Shown here piece after piece: positions 22,663-37,600 of a stretch of DNA of 64,000 nt. The notes below the pieces were generated by a model. That model was given only the letters and a program-made list of their open reading frames with translations, had not been told where the DNA came from and ran no database searches. The stretch spans positions 23,723,269 through 23,787,268 of the forward strand of contig CM056566.1 of the NCBI GenBank assembly GCA_029721515.1. The letters run 5' to 3'. Position 1 is the stretch's first letter. The number at the start of each line of letters is the position of its first letter. Both the position numbers and the translations under genes were made by a program. Source of the stretch: Synanceia verrucosa. Its lineage: Eukaryota; Chordata; Actinopteri; Perciformes; Synanceiidae.

Positions 22663-25600
22663 CTGTGGAGGAAGAGACGACCCAATTTATTCCAGTATTT
22701 TCTATCATTTTATAGAATATAAAACTGTGAATTAATCCATAATTAAAACAGTTGTCAACTGTAGCTCTGGAACATTTATTTAAGACGTGTTTTGTTTTGT
22801 GATGACTACTTATATAACTTTTATCATTTTAATATGACTGTTTTTAATGCTAATATAATAATAAAATACTAAATGATGATCTTTGGTTTTCATACTGTGA
22901 TATTTTGTTTGTTTATGAGATAATATATTATTACTTTTTTTATGGCATAGTATACTCTTCTCTTCATTTTTCTGAAAAATGCCATGCTATGACTTATTTG
23001 CACTTTTATTACGTTTTTTAAGCTTTTCATAATTGTTTTTATTATACTATTAATCTTTTATGACATAATATGACTTTTTTATGAATTATAACATAATTTT
23101 TCCTTAAATTATTTTATGACATACTACACTGTGTGATGCTTTGTGTTTTACTATTCAACGTCTTTTTCAGACATACTATTACTTTTTTTTTGCTTTATAT
23201 GTCATACTATATTGTGCCATGATATGACTTTTTGTTTGCATTTTTGAAAGCTTTTCATAATTACTTTGTTAGTTTATTATACTATTTTATGACACAATTT
23301 TTTTGACGTTTGGTTTATTAATGACACACACTGACTTTGCTTTTTTATGTATTTTAATGTTTTATATTATTATTATTTCTTATTATATACTATTATATTA
23401 TTTTACGACATATTACACAGTAACAAACTATAAAGCTGTTTTCTGTTTTATTACACTTTACTACACTTTTTCAGACGTACTATGACCTTCTTGTGACATG
23501 CTGTACTATGATTTTTGCTCTGAAGCTTGATGTTTCCTTTTTATGCATTTTATGACATGCACTAGTACATTGCACTTCTCTGGCATGCTTTTCCTGTTGT
23601 TTTTAAAGTCGTGGTATGGTATATGATGTGATAAAAAGCAGTGTCAGGAACTTAAATTGACTTAAATGACCTGGTTCATGAGTGGAAGAGGCTTCTCCAC
23701 GTCCTTCTCCCTCTCTTTGACCAGATCCTGCAGCATCTGCTTCAGCTGCTCCTGGTAATCTGTCACTTCTCCTTCAACATCTGGAACAAAAACTCCTTCA
23801 CATTAATGCTCATCAACCTTCAGCGTCTTCATGTGTTTGGTCTGACAACAGCCACTGACCAGAGGGCAGGTTCACATAGAGGGGTCTGTTTGTGGAAACC
23901 AGGGGGCTCTTCATCACTGAGGGGTCATCCTCACTTTCTGTCAGAGCTGCACAAACACACAGTGAAGATAATCAGAGCGTTATTACAGCTCGTGAAAAGC
24001 TCACGGTCACTTCCATCGTGTCATGAATGCAGGATGAATAACCTGGAGGGATGTGCAGACGGTACAGAAACCGGATTTTCTCGTTCAGCTCTTCGCAGTA
24101 CAAAGTGTCTGAGAGGAAGAGGAGAGAAGAAGAAGGTTAAAATAAAGGCTGGAGGGATGCATATTAATGTTTTATACTCTGGTGTTTCTATAAAGTGAGC
24201 CAGCGACACATTTGTAGCTTCAAACTCATTAATGTCAGATATAACCAAGAGCAAAGGGTAATCTTCATCTATATTTAGGCTCAGTATTTTAACCTGGAAC
24301 GTAGTTTTACTATTGAAGCCTGTCATTTCCTGTAATTAATCTGCTCCTCTGCTCTTTAAAAGAGTCACTTTATCCACTTCTTCAATCTATCAAGCTAAAC
24401 TATGTGGTTTATTTTATTAAGTTTTAAAATATCCATCCATCCATCCATCTGAAAAATCACTTAATAATCACCTCTAGTGTTTATTTATTTAATAAATGTA
24501 TTATTTTTTTTCAATTTAGGAATGTTCCTCTAAATAACCAGACCTGATTTCCTCTATAATATTTATTATTGTTTTTTTTTTGTAAAATTATCAATATTTC
24601 CTGGGTTTTCTATTGTACTGAGAGTTCAGTGGGAATAAGACACACGTGTGAAACTTTGAATTCAAATATCTGAAACAGACGAGAGACTCTGTCTCCCTTT
24701 GGGAACATTTTAGTATTTTTTTTTTCTCCAAATCTCAAAAAATTGCTGCTATGTGACTTTTCAGATCAGGTTTGTAATAATAATAATAATAAAATTATAA
24801 TTATAAAAATACTTTTTTATCACTACAGAGCTAAATATTCAAAGATGCTTTACATTTAAGGTGCAGAAAAATACTTAAACAGTAGAGTAAAAACAGGATG
24901 CATGAAAAGCAAATTATTATGTATTAACTTGGTGGGAAATACTTAATTGTGTAATGACAGGAATATCACTAACTGAATTTGTTTTACTGTAATAACCGTC
25001 AATATCACTAACTATATTTTTATCTTAATTCATATAAATTTATTATTTATTTATTCATATCTTCATGTATTTATAAGTGGAGCTGATTTCCTTGAAGTTT
25101 AAACGATAACAAAGGCTTCTGATTTGAAAAGGTGTGTTTTAGTGAGTCAGAGCAGTTGAAGCGGTCACACTCTTCTTTCAAAGCTTTACTTTCAGTCACA
25201 GGTAGTAAAATCTGAGATGTGGCATCTAATTGGAAAAGTCTTAAAGTCTTCTTCTTACCCAGCCAGCCGGCGAACTCCTTGAAGGTGACCAGGCTGTCTC
25301 GGTCCTGGTCCAGCAGGGTGAAGGTCCGGTTGGCCAGCGTGTCTCCGTGCTGGTTCGATCCTCCGCTCCACGGCGCCAGCAGCCCGTAGAGGCTCTTGAA
25401 CTGGGGCCGGTCCAGCCGGTACTGACGCTCCAGGTAGGACCGGCCGGAGTCGCCGTGACGCCACGCTGCCACCTCTGCTGCCGCCACCGAGCTGCTGTCA
25501 CCCCAGTAAAGACTGATGAAGTGCTCCGTCTGCAGAGCAGGAGGAAGATCAGTGTGAAGGAGTTCCACTATGAAACACGACTGATAGCTGAGTGGATAAA

Positions 25601-28600
25601 AGAGGAAACCTTGAAGAGGTCGTAGACTTCAGACAGGTTCTCCTGAGAGATGGAAACTTCTGGACTCACCACTCTGAGCTGAAGAAAAAGATCAACTGTG
25701 ACGTTAAGAGTCATAACAAGTTTAAAATGCTGTGGAGTTCACATGGAAAACATTTCATAAACACACTGTGAGCATGTGTTCCTCATATCCAGAGATTAAT
25801 TTATTATCCATCCTGTGTTTCTGTAATGGTTCATCCACCAGTATGTCCATGCTCTTCAATCAAAACAATATCTTTAATGATAAAATAGAAATATTGTTGT
25901 TATCCAGGAATTTTGTTTTATAAAAAAAAAAGCAGAAAAAAGATGTAAAAGCTCATTCTTGTTATTTATAGTTTGATATGTTAAATTCCAATTATTTCCT
26001 GTCATTCCTGAACAGAAAAATGTGTTTAATGCCTTAAAAATAATACGGATTTTTGGACAAAGTTTGAATGTTTTCCATTTTAAAAGTCAAATTTAACACT
26101 TTTTCAGACCTCAACAAATATAATTTAAGACCCAAAAATGTCATAACAATTTCTTTGGTTGAAAATAGACAATTTATGGTAGGGCCTGACCAATATGGGG
26201 TTTTTGAGGCCGATGCCGATATCGATATTTAGCAGGAAAAAAATCTGAACTGATTAATCTCCGATAACATTTTATGATTTTTTTTCAGGCCTTTACCACT
26301 TGAAATGACAATATAAATTGAAGGCATAACACTTCATTTTTTTCTACTACTTTAATTTCACAACTTTCAAGAACAAAGAAGTGAACTTTGTGAACAAAAT
26401 AACGTGAAAAATCACAGTAAATCTCTGAATACTGTGTTTTCCTATTGGCATTAAACACACCATCTGAAAATTTAATACCTACAGCAAATTTATGGTAAAT
26501 TTAAGACAATTTAAGACCTTAATTACCTGGATTTTAATTTAAGACTTTTTAAGGCGATTCCCATCCCTACTAAATGCAGTTTTAAAGATTTAAAGTTTCC
26601 TCACAGCGTTTTCCTTGGTGGTGTCTTCGTGGGCCTGAAGAACTTGGATTCTGTGTCGACAGCGAAGCCTCTCGATCTGCCTCACCGTCAGGTCTCCAAA
26701 TTTCTGAAACACAAAGAGTCTCTGGAAGTTCAGAGCAGCAGCGAACATGAATCCCTGAGTGATGAAGACGACATGAAGCATGAGTTAAAGACCTCGTACG
26801 ACTCGTTGATGAGGTCTGTGATGTTCGTTTGTCTCGCGAAGGAAACTTCAGTGTCGCTGCTGCTGGTTTCATCTGCAGCCGACGGAGGAGAGGACGGAGG
26901 ACAAGACCACTCTTCACTTCCAACCTGGTCCAGAAAACTAAAAAGACAGAGCAGGATAAGAAAATATCAGTCTTAACTCATCCCTCTGACAGTTAAATAT
27001 CCAGAGATCAGCAGCAAAGAGGACAGAGCAACATTATAATAAGGAGAGATCTGAGAAATAAGAAGCAGTGTCATCAGTAAACAATAGAATAAGTAGAAAA
27101 ATAAGTCAGAATAAGAAGGAAAACAAAGGAAAATAAGTAAATAAATGCACATGTACATAACTGTAAATATTCTATTCTTAATACCATTGCCAGCTGTAGT
27201 GTGAACATATTTATCCCAAACTTACTTAATTTTATTTTTTAATACTATTTTTATTCTATTCTATTGTTATACACCACATACACTGTTTATTTCATGTTTG
27301 TGTCATGCTGCTAAACTGAAAGAGAGCTGTTAAACTGCCTTTTATTGTTTGATGACAACAATGTTCTATTGTATTCTAATAACTAATATAGATCAGTAAA
27401 CAACAGATAAATGTGTCAATGAAAAACAGAGCAGGTGAAGAACTAAATAAAACTAAGCATAAAGTAACAAAATGGACCAACTGGGTGGAAGAGAAAAAGT
27501 AGTACACATGAATGATAAATGTAAATTATATTATACTATATACTTTATTTATTTGTCTTTACTTTTAACGACATTTCAGAAAAATCCATTCAGGACTTTT
27601 ACAGTGAAATTAATATTAATAGAGCATTAAATGTTGATTTAAATACCACCATGCATATATACAGAAATAATAATAATAATACACAGAAATAAACGTAAAA
27701 ATAATAAAAAAATGCTTATAATTATCACTTTATATGTATTACTTGTTTTCTAGGTGTATTTATTTCCTCTCTTTATGTTTTTTTCCTCTCTTTATGTTTT
27801 TTTTCTATGCATTCTTTTACAGATGTATTCCTTTTTTAAGGCACTCCTGTGACTCCTCAGCTATTAATGTCTAAAATTAAAGATTTAACCACTCAGGTTT
27901 AAAGATGAGCTACAAGTAATTTTGCATTGACACTTTTTGAACACAACATTATTCTGCTGCAGACCACATTACAATGAGATTGATGATGCGATGGTATTCC
28001 CTGAGGTTTAAATCAAAAACACACAAATAAAACATCCTACCTGGAGAGGATCATCAGCGCCTGGCCGTCGTCGGTGCTGGCGGAGAGCTGAGCAGCGTTG
28101 GCCTCCAGCACCGCCAAACCCAGCTGGAAGATGGCTTTGATGCCGTGGAAGAAGAAGCAGTCGACCACGCAGACGGCGCTGTGGAAAGGCAGGACGCTGA
28201 GGAAGAGGGTGAGGAACCAGGACAGGGAGACGGAGGACAGGGCGGACAAGTCCGGGACGCTGTCTGCCAGCTCTGGGAGACGCTCCCTGATCAGCTCCTC
28301 AAACACCGACTGGTCCACCTGAGCTCCTGCAGGGGAGGAGGATTTCATTTATTTTATTTCCTGTTTGTGTATAGTTTATATTAATTTAAACAAATTATTA
28401 TTATTATTATTATTATTATTACAGGGTGGCCTTAAAATTAAACATTTTGGAAATGCTGAAATAATATCTGAGCTACCAAGACAATATCAATGTTTTGTGC
28501 AACAAGAAAAAACAAAAAAAACCCAACATGAAACAAAAGTGAAATGTTTTCCTGAACACGAGCAGCCATACAGAAAAGAATCATGAATTATCTGATCAAG

Positions 28601-31600
28601 TGAACTGAAGCATGAATCTTTAAATTAAACATAAAGATAAGCAGAAAAAAGAAATTACAAAAAAGGAAAAAAAATGTGAAAAATAACTAGAAAAAAATCT
28701 GAAATGAAAGAAGAAGAGGAGAAACATAACAAACAAAGCAAAGAAATATAATAAATAAAGAATTCTTTGTTGTTGTTTTTTTGTCTTCTCTGGTTTATGG
28801 TGATGATGAACACTAATAAAAAGATAAAACTAATCTATGCTCCACTCCACAAATTCTCAGAACAAAATTGCTGCTGTTTCAGGGAAGAACACAAACATCT
28901 GGATATTAAAAAGGAAGAGGAAATTGTCTGCAAAGCGCCTCGTATGTCACAAATAAACTGCTGGACAAACACAGGAAATGAGCTCCTTCAGTCCAGAGGG
29001 CTAAACAAAGAGGCTGAGACACAACAACAACAACAACAACAACAACAAGGTGACTTTAAACCAGGAGCAGCTGCTCAACAGCTCTGTGCAGCGTTTGACC
29101 TCTGACCTCTCACCTATGACTCTGCGGTTGAAGTAGTCCGGCAGCATCCGCTCACAAACGGCCACCAGCAGCCAGAAAGCATCTTCCTCTTTAGCGTAGA
29201 GCAGCAGCACCGACGCCAAGATGTTCATAGACTGGAGAGGAGGAGGAAGAGGAGGAGGAAGAGGAAGAAGAGAACACAGTGGAGAGGAGGAGGAGGAAGA
29301 GGAAGAAGAGAACACAGTGGAGAGGAGGAGGAGGAGGAAGAAGAGAACACAGTGGAGAGGAGGAGGAGGAGGAGGAGGAGGAGGAAGAGGAAGAAGAGAA
29401 CACAGTGGAGAGGAGGAGGAGGAGGAGGAAGAAGAGAACAGTGCAGAGGAGGAAGAGGAGGAGGAGAAGGAGGAAGAGGAGAGGAAGAAGAGGAGGAGGA
29501 GGAGGAGGAAGAAGAGAAAACAGTGGAGAGGAAGAAGAGGAGGAGGAGGAGGAAAAAGAGAACACAGTGGAGAGGAAGAAGAGGAGGAGGAGGAAGAAGA
29601 GAACATAGTGGAGAGGAAGAAGAGGAGGAGGAGGAGGAAGAAGAGAACACAGTGGAGAGGAAGAAGAGGAAGAGGAGGAGGAGGAAGAGGAGGAGGAAGA
29701 GAGCACAGTGGAGAGGAGGAGGAAGAAGAGGAGGAGGAATTGGAGGAGGAGGAAGAGGAGGAAGACAGTACAGTGGAGAGGAGAAAGAGGAGGAGGAGAG
29801 GACAGTGGAGAGGAGGAGGAGGAGGGGGAGCAGGAGGAGGAGGAGAGGAAAGTGGAGAGGAGGAGGAGGAGCGGGAGGAGGAGGAGAGGAAAGTGGAGAG
29901 GAGGAGGAGGAGCAAAAGGAGAGGGAAGAGGAGGAGGAGGAAAAGGAAGAGGAGGACGACGAGGAGGAGGAAGAGGAAGAGCAGAAGGAAGAGAAGGAGG
30001 AAGAGGAAGAGGAGGAGGAGGAGGAAGAGGTTGTTCTGATTACATCTGTATCCAAATTATACTCCAAAAACACATTTAGCCTTGAATTTAATTTAATTTA
30101 TTTCAGAAAGTCTTTTTCTGATCAATAATCAGGTTTCAGTGTATAAATACTCTTTTGTCACTAATCTGTAATATTTAATATTAAACGCTCTAAATGTTCC
30201 CAGTTTACTTCCTGTTTAAAAACACTCTAAATGTGTCTCAGAGAGATAATCTGAGGAAAAGCTGTCCAGCTGTCTTTACATGTCTTTTTAGTGTGACCTG
30301 GTCCATCTCTCTGCTGCAAATATTACATCTCACATACAGGGGTTTTATATTTTATGTTTACATTTCTCCATATCTTTTAAATCTTTATTTTTTTATTTAA
30401 GCTGAGCGACTGTAATAAATGTCGTTATGCATGTATAATGGCAGTAAAGACTCCTGAATCATCCTCCTACCTGGCAGTAGCCGATCTTGGGGTTGCGGTA
30501 AGCGTAGGCGGTGAGGACGCGTCGCAGCGCTGCGATGCCGGTGGGGTTCTGGAAGGCGGGGTGGTCCGGCAGAGAGCGGTGGAGGTCCCTCTCGATCTCC
30601 TCGGTGGCCAGGCTGCTCTGACCCATGGACTTCTGCACCAGGCTGGAGTAGTAACCCTGGTGGGCCTCCAGCTCTGAGGAGGCGTCTGCAGAAAGTAATC
30701 AATAATAATAATAATAATAATAATAATCATTGGCTATTAGAAAATGCATTTATTTTTTAAAGGACATAGTGTAAATATATCTTATTATTATCACTTATTC
30801 TATTATTTGATTATTGTTGTTTTAATATTGTAGATTAGTGACATCACAAACAGGAGGAGGAAGAGGAGGAGGAGGAGAGGATGAGTAGGAGAGGAGGAAG
30901 AGGAGAGGAGGAGGAAGAGGAGGAGGAGAAGAGGAAGGAGGAGAGGAGGAGGAAGAGGAGAGAAGGAGGAGGAAGAGCCGAGGAAGAGGAGAGGAGTAGG
31001 AGAAGAGGAGGAGGAGAGGAAGAGGCAGAGAGGAGGAGGAAGAGAGGAGGAGGAGGAGAGGATGAGTAGGAAAGGAAGAAGAGGAGAGGAGGAGAAAGAG
31101 GAGGAGGAGCAGGAGGAGAGGAAGAGGAGGTGAGGAGGAGGCGGAGAGGAAGAGAAGGAGCAGAGGAAGAGGAGGAGGAGAGAAGAGGGAGGAGAAGAAG
31201 AAGGAGGAGAGGAGGAGGAAGAGGAGAGGAGTAGGAGAAGAGGAGGAGGAGAGGAAGAGGCGGAGGAGAGGAGGAAGAGGAGGAGAGGATGAGTAGGAAA
31301 AGAAGAAGAGGAGAGAAGGAGAAAGAGGAGGAGGAGAAGAGGGAGAGGAGGAGGAGGAGAGGAGGAGCAGGAGGAGAGGAAGAGGAGGGGAGGAGGAGGT
31401 GGAGAGGAAGAGAAGGAGCAGAGGAAGAGGAGGAGGAGAGAAGAGGGAGGAGAAGAAGAAGGAGGAGAGGAGGAGGAAGAGGAGAGAAGGAGGAGAGGAG
31501 GAGGCAGAGGAGAGAAGGAGGAGAGGAGGCAGAAGAGGCGAAGAGGTGGAGAAGAGGAGGAGGAAAGGAGGAGGAAGAGAGGATGAGGAGGAAGAGTAGA

Positions 31601-34600
31601 GGAGGAGAGGTAGAGGAGGAGGATCAGAGCACTGAAACCTTATTTATAACAGAAAAAAAGTCATGTAAACATCACTTTTTTCCGTGAGGCTCTTTTAAAG
31701 GAACACTGCGTAGTTTTTTATCTGAGCGTCTTTTAGCAGAAACAGAATATTAACTTTAATCACCTGAAACTCATTTTTCTTTTTTTATTATTAGCTTAGA
31801 GTGAGCTCTTCATGCTAAAGCTTCTTCATGTCTTCACAGCTGAAGTGGTGAGTTTAGACCTGAAGTCCACCTGCAGACAGGTAATCAGGTGACCTCCAGA
31901 CCCTTTCACCTGCTTACCTGACAGCGTCATCCACAGCTCCCCTCGCAGCGTCTCCGGTATCCCCATGGCGACCAGTCTCTGGATCTTTTCCGTGCGGAAC
32001 ATGTGGACGCCACGACCGAACTCCAGGAAGTGGTCGTCCCAGAGCCGCTGCTTCACCTGCTCCATGCTCTGGGAACACAGAAACACACCTGAGGTCAGTA
32101 CGCAGGTGGAAATACCGTCTGCAGCAGGAGTTCAAGTTTTCTCTGGACCTTGATGCTGTTGGTTCCTGGCTGGTTCTGGTGGAAGGCCGTCATCAGAGCC
32201 TCGCTGTTGACGGTGTTACGAAGAACCTGCTCCTCTATCTCCTCTTCATCGGAGAGAGCGGTGTCGTAGTAGAAGGTGTAGTACGGCGTCGGGGAGCTCT
32301 GAGAGAAATGATTAAAAATAAGAAAATAGAGTTGTTTTCTGATTTTAACATCATGAGGAAGAGCTCAGCAAATTATTAGGTTCTTAACAAGATGAAAAAA
32401 CCCTCAGATTTAGACATGTTAGATAATTTAAGAGAGATTTAAGAGTTCATTTCTTATTTCAAGAGTTCAAATTGACACTATAATCTTAAAAAAAATCTTT
32501 ATTTTGTCTCAATGAGGCAGGAAATCTTGCTTGATTCAAAACACCTGCAAGCATTTTCTGCTTATTTTCTGTTAATAATTATTGTAGTTCACATATTTTG
32601 GGTCTTTAAAACATTAGATTCAAAGTAATCTCATCTTAAAACCAGAATTTTCTGCTCATTTTCTGCTTGTATTTAATACATTTGACATATTTTGGGTCCA
32701 GCACTTCCTGCTTGTTTTATGCATATAATTAGTGTATTTCACTTACTTTGTGTCTGTAAAAAGTTAGATTTAAAGAAAATTTAACTGATTATTATTATTA
32801 AAACCAACATTTTCTGCTTATTTTAAGCCTCTTATTTCTTATAAGAGGAAATCTTAATTCCAGAAATCATCTCGCTGTATGGACAGATAATTTCACTTGA
32901 TTTTAGTCAATCTGTGTTCAACTGATAATAAAGTTTGTATCGTGCCGTGAAAACTTTGACTACTACTACTACTGCTATCATGGCTTCAGCCCACTTAAAA
33001 CCGGAAAGAAGGAGCGCTAAAACGACTGGAAATGAACCTTCTTTGGATAAAAAGAAAGATGAGTTTGTGTCTGAAACATATAGAGCAGTAAACAAAGGAA
33101 AAAAGAGGTGATATAAAAATAAATGAAAAAAAGAATAAGTAAATAAAGAAAATGGAAATATTAAGAGGTATTAATAGACAAACATATATTTGGAAATATA
33201 AAGAGGAAAAAATGAGAAAATAAAGAAATGTGATAATATAAAAATAAATAAAGAAATTAAAAGAAGAAATATGTTAAAAAAAGGAATGTGGCAATAGATA
33301 AAAAAAGAATAAAGATGTGGCACTATCAAGAGAAAAATGGATAATATACGGTAGATAAAAATGAAGAAAGAATAGAAATAAATGAATGGTATTAAATAAA
33401 AAAAATATTATTTTAATTTTTTTTTTTTTTTTTAATCACAAAAAATAAATTACCACTACTAGTACTTTCATCGAACAGTAAGTGAGGGTCTTTTTTCCAG
33501 TCTGCAATAGATCACTTAACCATCCAGAACACTTAAAACATTAAAGAACAGGTGCTAAAATATTTATCCACTGATTTAAGTGTTAAAATCCTGCCAGTCC
33601 TTTTAATTTCTGACAGTTTTGACTGGTCATCTTCAGCGCTCTAGCTGCTTAAAAGCTTAAAGAAGGAGCATTAAAGTGTGAAATAAATGGAAAAGGAGGA
33701 GGCGGTCGTACCACGCTCCTCTTGCCGTCCCTCTTGCTGCAGAAGACGGAGCGTTTCCACTGCAGAGACCTCAGTCTGGAGCTCAGGTTCTCCACCAGCT
33801 CGTCTCGGTCCTGCAGCTCGATCAGCTGGAAGGCCTTCTTGGTCCGGACGCTGACGATGACGGGGTTAGGAAGCAGGCTGGTGCTCTCAGCCTTCTCTAC
33901 GGACAAGACCTGACGACGAGGAGACAAACGATGTATCAGTGACTGGAAAACTGGTCAATCATTTTCCAGGTTCTCCAGGACGCGTGGGAACCGTGGAATA
34001 ACGTGACATGTTGCTTTAATCCTCAAGAATATTTAAACTAGAGATAAGAGGAGCAGAGAGGGAGATAAAACAAACTCCATCACTAAAATGCCTAAAAAGC
34101 TGCAGGAATAAAAGAGATTATAGAGGATAAAGAGATTCTGGACGAGAACAAGGAGAATTATCATTATTATTATTATTTTTATTTATTAGCTGAAACAGAT
34201 GAAGTGGATGGAAGTGATTCACTTTACTGGAGACGATGTTTGAACAGAAAACAGAGGATTAAACTGCACTTACTCTATTCTTGATTTTTTCAGTTTCATT
34301 AAATCTTGATTTAATCCCTGCTTTGGGACGAATAAAGGATTTTTTGTAACATATTTTAGTATGTAGAAGCAATATGAGGAAATGAATCCACCACTTTTAA
34401 TAATCATAAAAGCAGCTGCTGCTATAATGTGTAGTGAACATTATCTGTGTGTTACTCTTTAACCAGCAGCAGGCTGAACAAACACTCACTGTTTAACAAA
34501 CTCATTACAGGACAAAGACTTTTAATTCACTTCCAGACTGGAAAAGTCAGTCAAAGAAGAAGAAAATAATAAGACTTAAACCTACATGTTTACCAGTTTT

Positions 34601-37600
34601 TTTTTTCTCATAATTACATCACATGACCTGGTTTCTCACTTCCTGCACAGTAAGAAATAAATGGCTGTAATTACAGTTAAGCTGTATGAATTCATAACTC
34701 ATGCAGTGCCTAGTTTAGGTATGATATTTATCAAATTATGAGGCATTCTGGGAAAAATATTCAATTTTAGAGCGAAGGAAACAGAAATGAATGCTGCCTG
34801 ATATTTATTTATTCGTGTTTTTCTCCTTTGAAACACCTCAGTGCTGCTGATGGACAGGTAAACACAGTGGTGGATGGACAGGTAAACACAGTGGTGGACG
34901 GACAGGTAAACACAGTGGTGGACGGACAGGTAAACACAGTGGTGGACGGACAGGTAAACACAGTGGTGGATGGACAAGTAAACACAGTGGTGGATGGACA
35001 AGTAAACACAGTGGTGGATGGAAAGGTAAACACAGTGGCGGACGGACAGGTAAACACAGTGGCGGACGGACAGGTAAACACAGTGGCGGACGGACAGGTA
35101 AAGACAGTGGTGGATGGACAGGTAAACACAGTGGCAGACAGGTAAACACAGTGGTGGACGGACAGGTAAACACAGTGGTGGATGGACAGGTAAACACAGT
35201 GGTGGATGGACAGGTAAACACAGTGGTGGATGGACAGGTAAACACAGTGGTGGATGGACAGGTAAACACAGTGGTGGATGGACAGGTAAACACAATGGTG
35301 GACAGGTAAACACAGTGGTGGATGGACAGGTAAACACAGTGGTGGATGGACAGGTAAACACAGGTAAACACAGTGGTGGATGGACAGGTAAACACAGATG
35401 GACAGGTAAACACAGTGGTGGATGGACAGGTAAACACAGTGGTGGATGGACAGGTAAACACAGGTAAACACAGTGGTGGATGGACAGGTAAACACAGATG
35501 GACAGGTAAACACAGTGGTGGATGGACAGGCAAACACAGGTAAACACAGTGGTGGATGGACAGGCAAACACAGATGGACAGGTAAACACAGTGGTGGATG
35601 GACAGGTAAACACAGATGGACAGGTAAACACAGTGGTGGATGGACAGGTAAACACAGTGGTGGATGGACAGGTAAACACAGTGGTGGATGGACAGGCAAA
35701 CACAGGTAAACACAGTGGTGGATGGACAGGCAAACACAGATGGACAGGTAAACACAGTGGTGGATGGACAGGTAAACACAGGTAAACACAGTGGTGGATG
35801 GACAGGTAAACACAGGTAAACACAGTGGCGGATGGACAGGTAAACACAGGTAAACACAGGTAAACACAGTGGTGGATGGACAGGCAAACACAGGTAAACA
35901 CAGTGGCGGATGGACAGGTAAACACAGGTAAACACAGTGGTGGATGGACAGGTAAACACAGGTAAACACAGTGGTGGATGGACAGGTAAACACAGGTAAA
36001 CACAGTGGTGGATGGACAGGTAAACACAGGTAAACACAGTGGCGGATGGACAGGTAAACACAGGTAAACACAGTGGTGGATGGACAGGTAAACACAGGTA
36101 AACACAGTGGTGGATGGACAGGTAAACACAGTGGTGGATGGACAGGTAAACACAGTGGTGGATGGACAGGCAAACACAGGTAAACACAGTGGCGGATGGA
36201 CAGGTAAACACAGGTAAACACAGTGGTGGATGGACAGGTAAACACAGGTAAACACAGTGGTGGATGGACAGGTAAACACAGTGGTGGATGGACAGGTAAA
36301 CACAGGTAAACACAGTGGTGGATGGACAGGTAAACACAGGTAAACACAGTGGTGGATGGACAGGTAAACACAGGTAAACACAGTGGTGGATGGACAGGTA
36401 AACACAGGTAAACACAGTGGTGGATGGACAGGCAAACACAGGTAAACACAGTGGCGGATGGACAGGTAAACACAGGTAAACACAGTGGCGGATGGACAGG
36501 TAAACACAGGTAAACACAGTGGTGGATGGACAGGTAAACACAGGTAAACACAGTGGTGGATGGACAGGTAAACACAGGTAAACACAGTGGCGGATGGACA
36601 GGTAAACACAGGTAAACACAGTGGTGGATGGACAGGTAAACACAGGTAAACACAGTGGTGGATGGACAGGTAAACACAGGTAAACACAGTGGCGGATGGA
36701 CAGGTAAACACAGGTAAACACAGTGGTGGATGGACAGGTAAACACAGGTAAACACAGTGGTGGATGGACAGGTAAACACAGGTAAACACAGTGGCGGACA
36801 GGTGGCGTACCTCAGAAAGCGGGATGAGCAGGAGGCAGCTGCCTTCCTCTCGGCTGGAGAAGCACAGGTAAGAGTCGGTGGTGTAGAGCGTCCCGGCCGT
36901 GTGGCAGCGAGCATGAGGCGTCCACACCGAACAGGAAGCCACCTCATGGAGGCGTTCGCCTCGAGGAAGCCGAAACAGAGCCAGCACATACTCCCTCAAC
37001 GCCTGCTCCTCAAGGATTCTGGGAGGAAGACGAGGAGGGGAAGAGTGAGGAGGTGACACACAGTGCAGCTTGGTACGTATGGAGTGATAGGAGAGAGAAA
37101 AACAAAACAGAAAATATGTAAAAGAATATGGAAATATATGTAGAAATATAAAGAGCAATAACCAGAGGAAATAACAAGAAAAGTGGTGATATAAAAATAA
37201 ATAAATTAAAGAATAAGTAAATAAAGAATACTGAAAACAAAGAATAATACGAGAATAAATATGTGGAAAAAATACACAAAAAGATATTTGGAAACATAAA
37301 AACAATACACAGAAGAAAATAAGAAAACTTGTGATATAAAATAAATAAAAGAATAAGTAATGGGAGTATAATGAGGAATTAATAAAAGAATTAATATGTA
37401 AAAAGCGGAAAAAATGGAAAATACAGGGTTAAGAAAAATAAAAGACAAAAAGGAAAAACAGAAAAAATCTACATTTAAAAAGTCAGTAAATATATTAAAT
37501 AAATTAACAAGAAATTCTTTCAAAGAATGTGCTATAAAAATTATACAGAATAATAATTTATGAGGCATATTTTTATCTTTATATTTCCACATGTATTTAT

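Noticed and set aside
25241..25625. Alternative frames over tbc1d8 exon 16
   Set aside because: Exon 16 is GC-rich, so several frames lack stops. Only the EF-hand frame matches the family.
29001..30128. Long open frames of poly-Ser/Leu/Pro or poly-Glu/Arg on both strands
   Set aside because: They come from the GGA/GAA purine array, which has few stops in any frame. Only 29114-29231 (tbc1d8 exon 11) is coding.
34857..36807. CRISPR-like look: a 10-base repeat alternating with 14-24-base spacers
   Set aside because: The spacers are themselves repeats, the units are direct tandem copies, and the context is a vertebrate intron without cas genes.
34699..37305. Very long - strand open frames (868, 726 and 635 codons) rich in HHCVYLS/CLPV
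   Set aside because: They are translations of the 24/34-base minisatellite in three frames. Only the 36811-37018 part, tbc1d8 exon 6, is real coding sequence.
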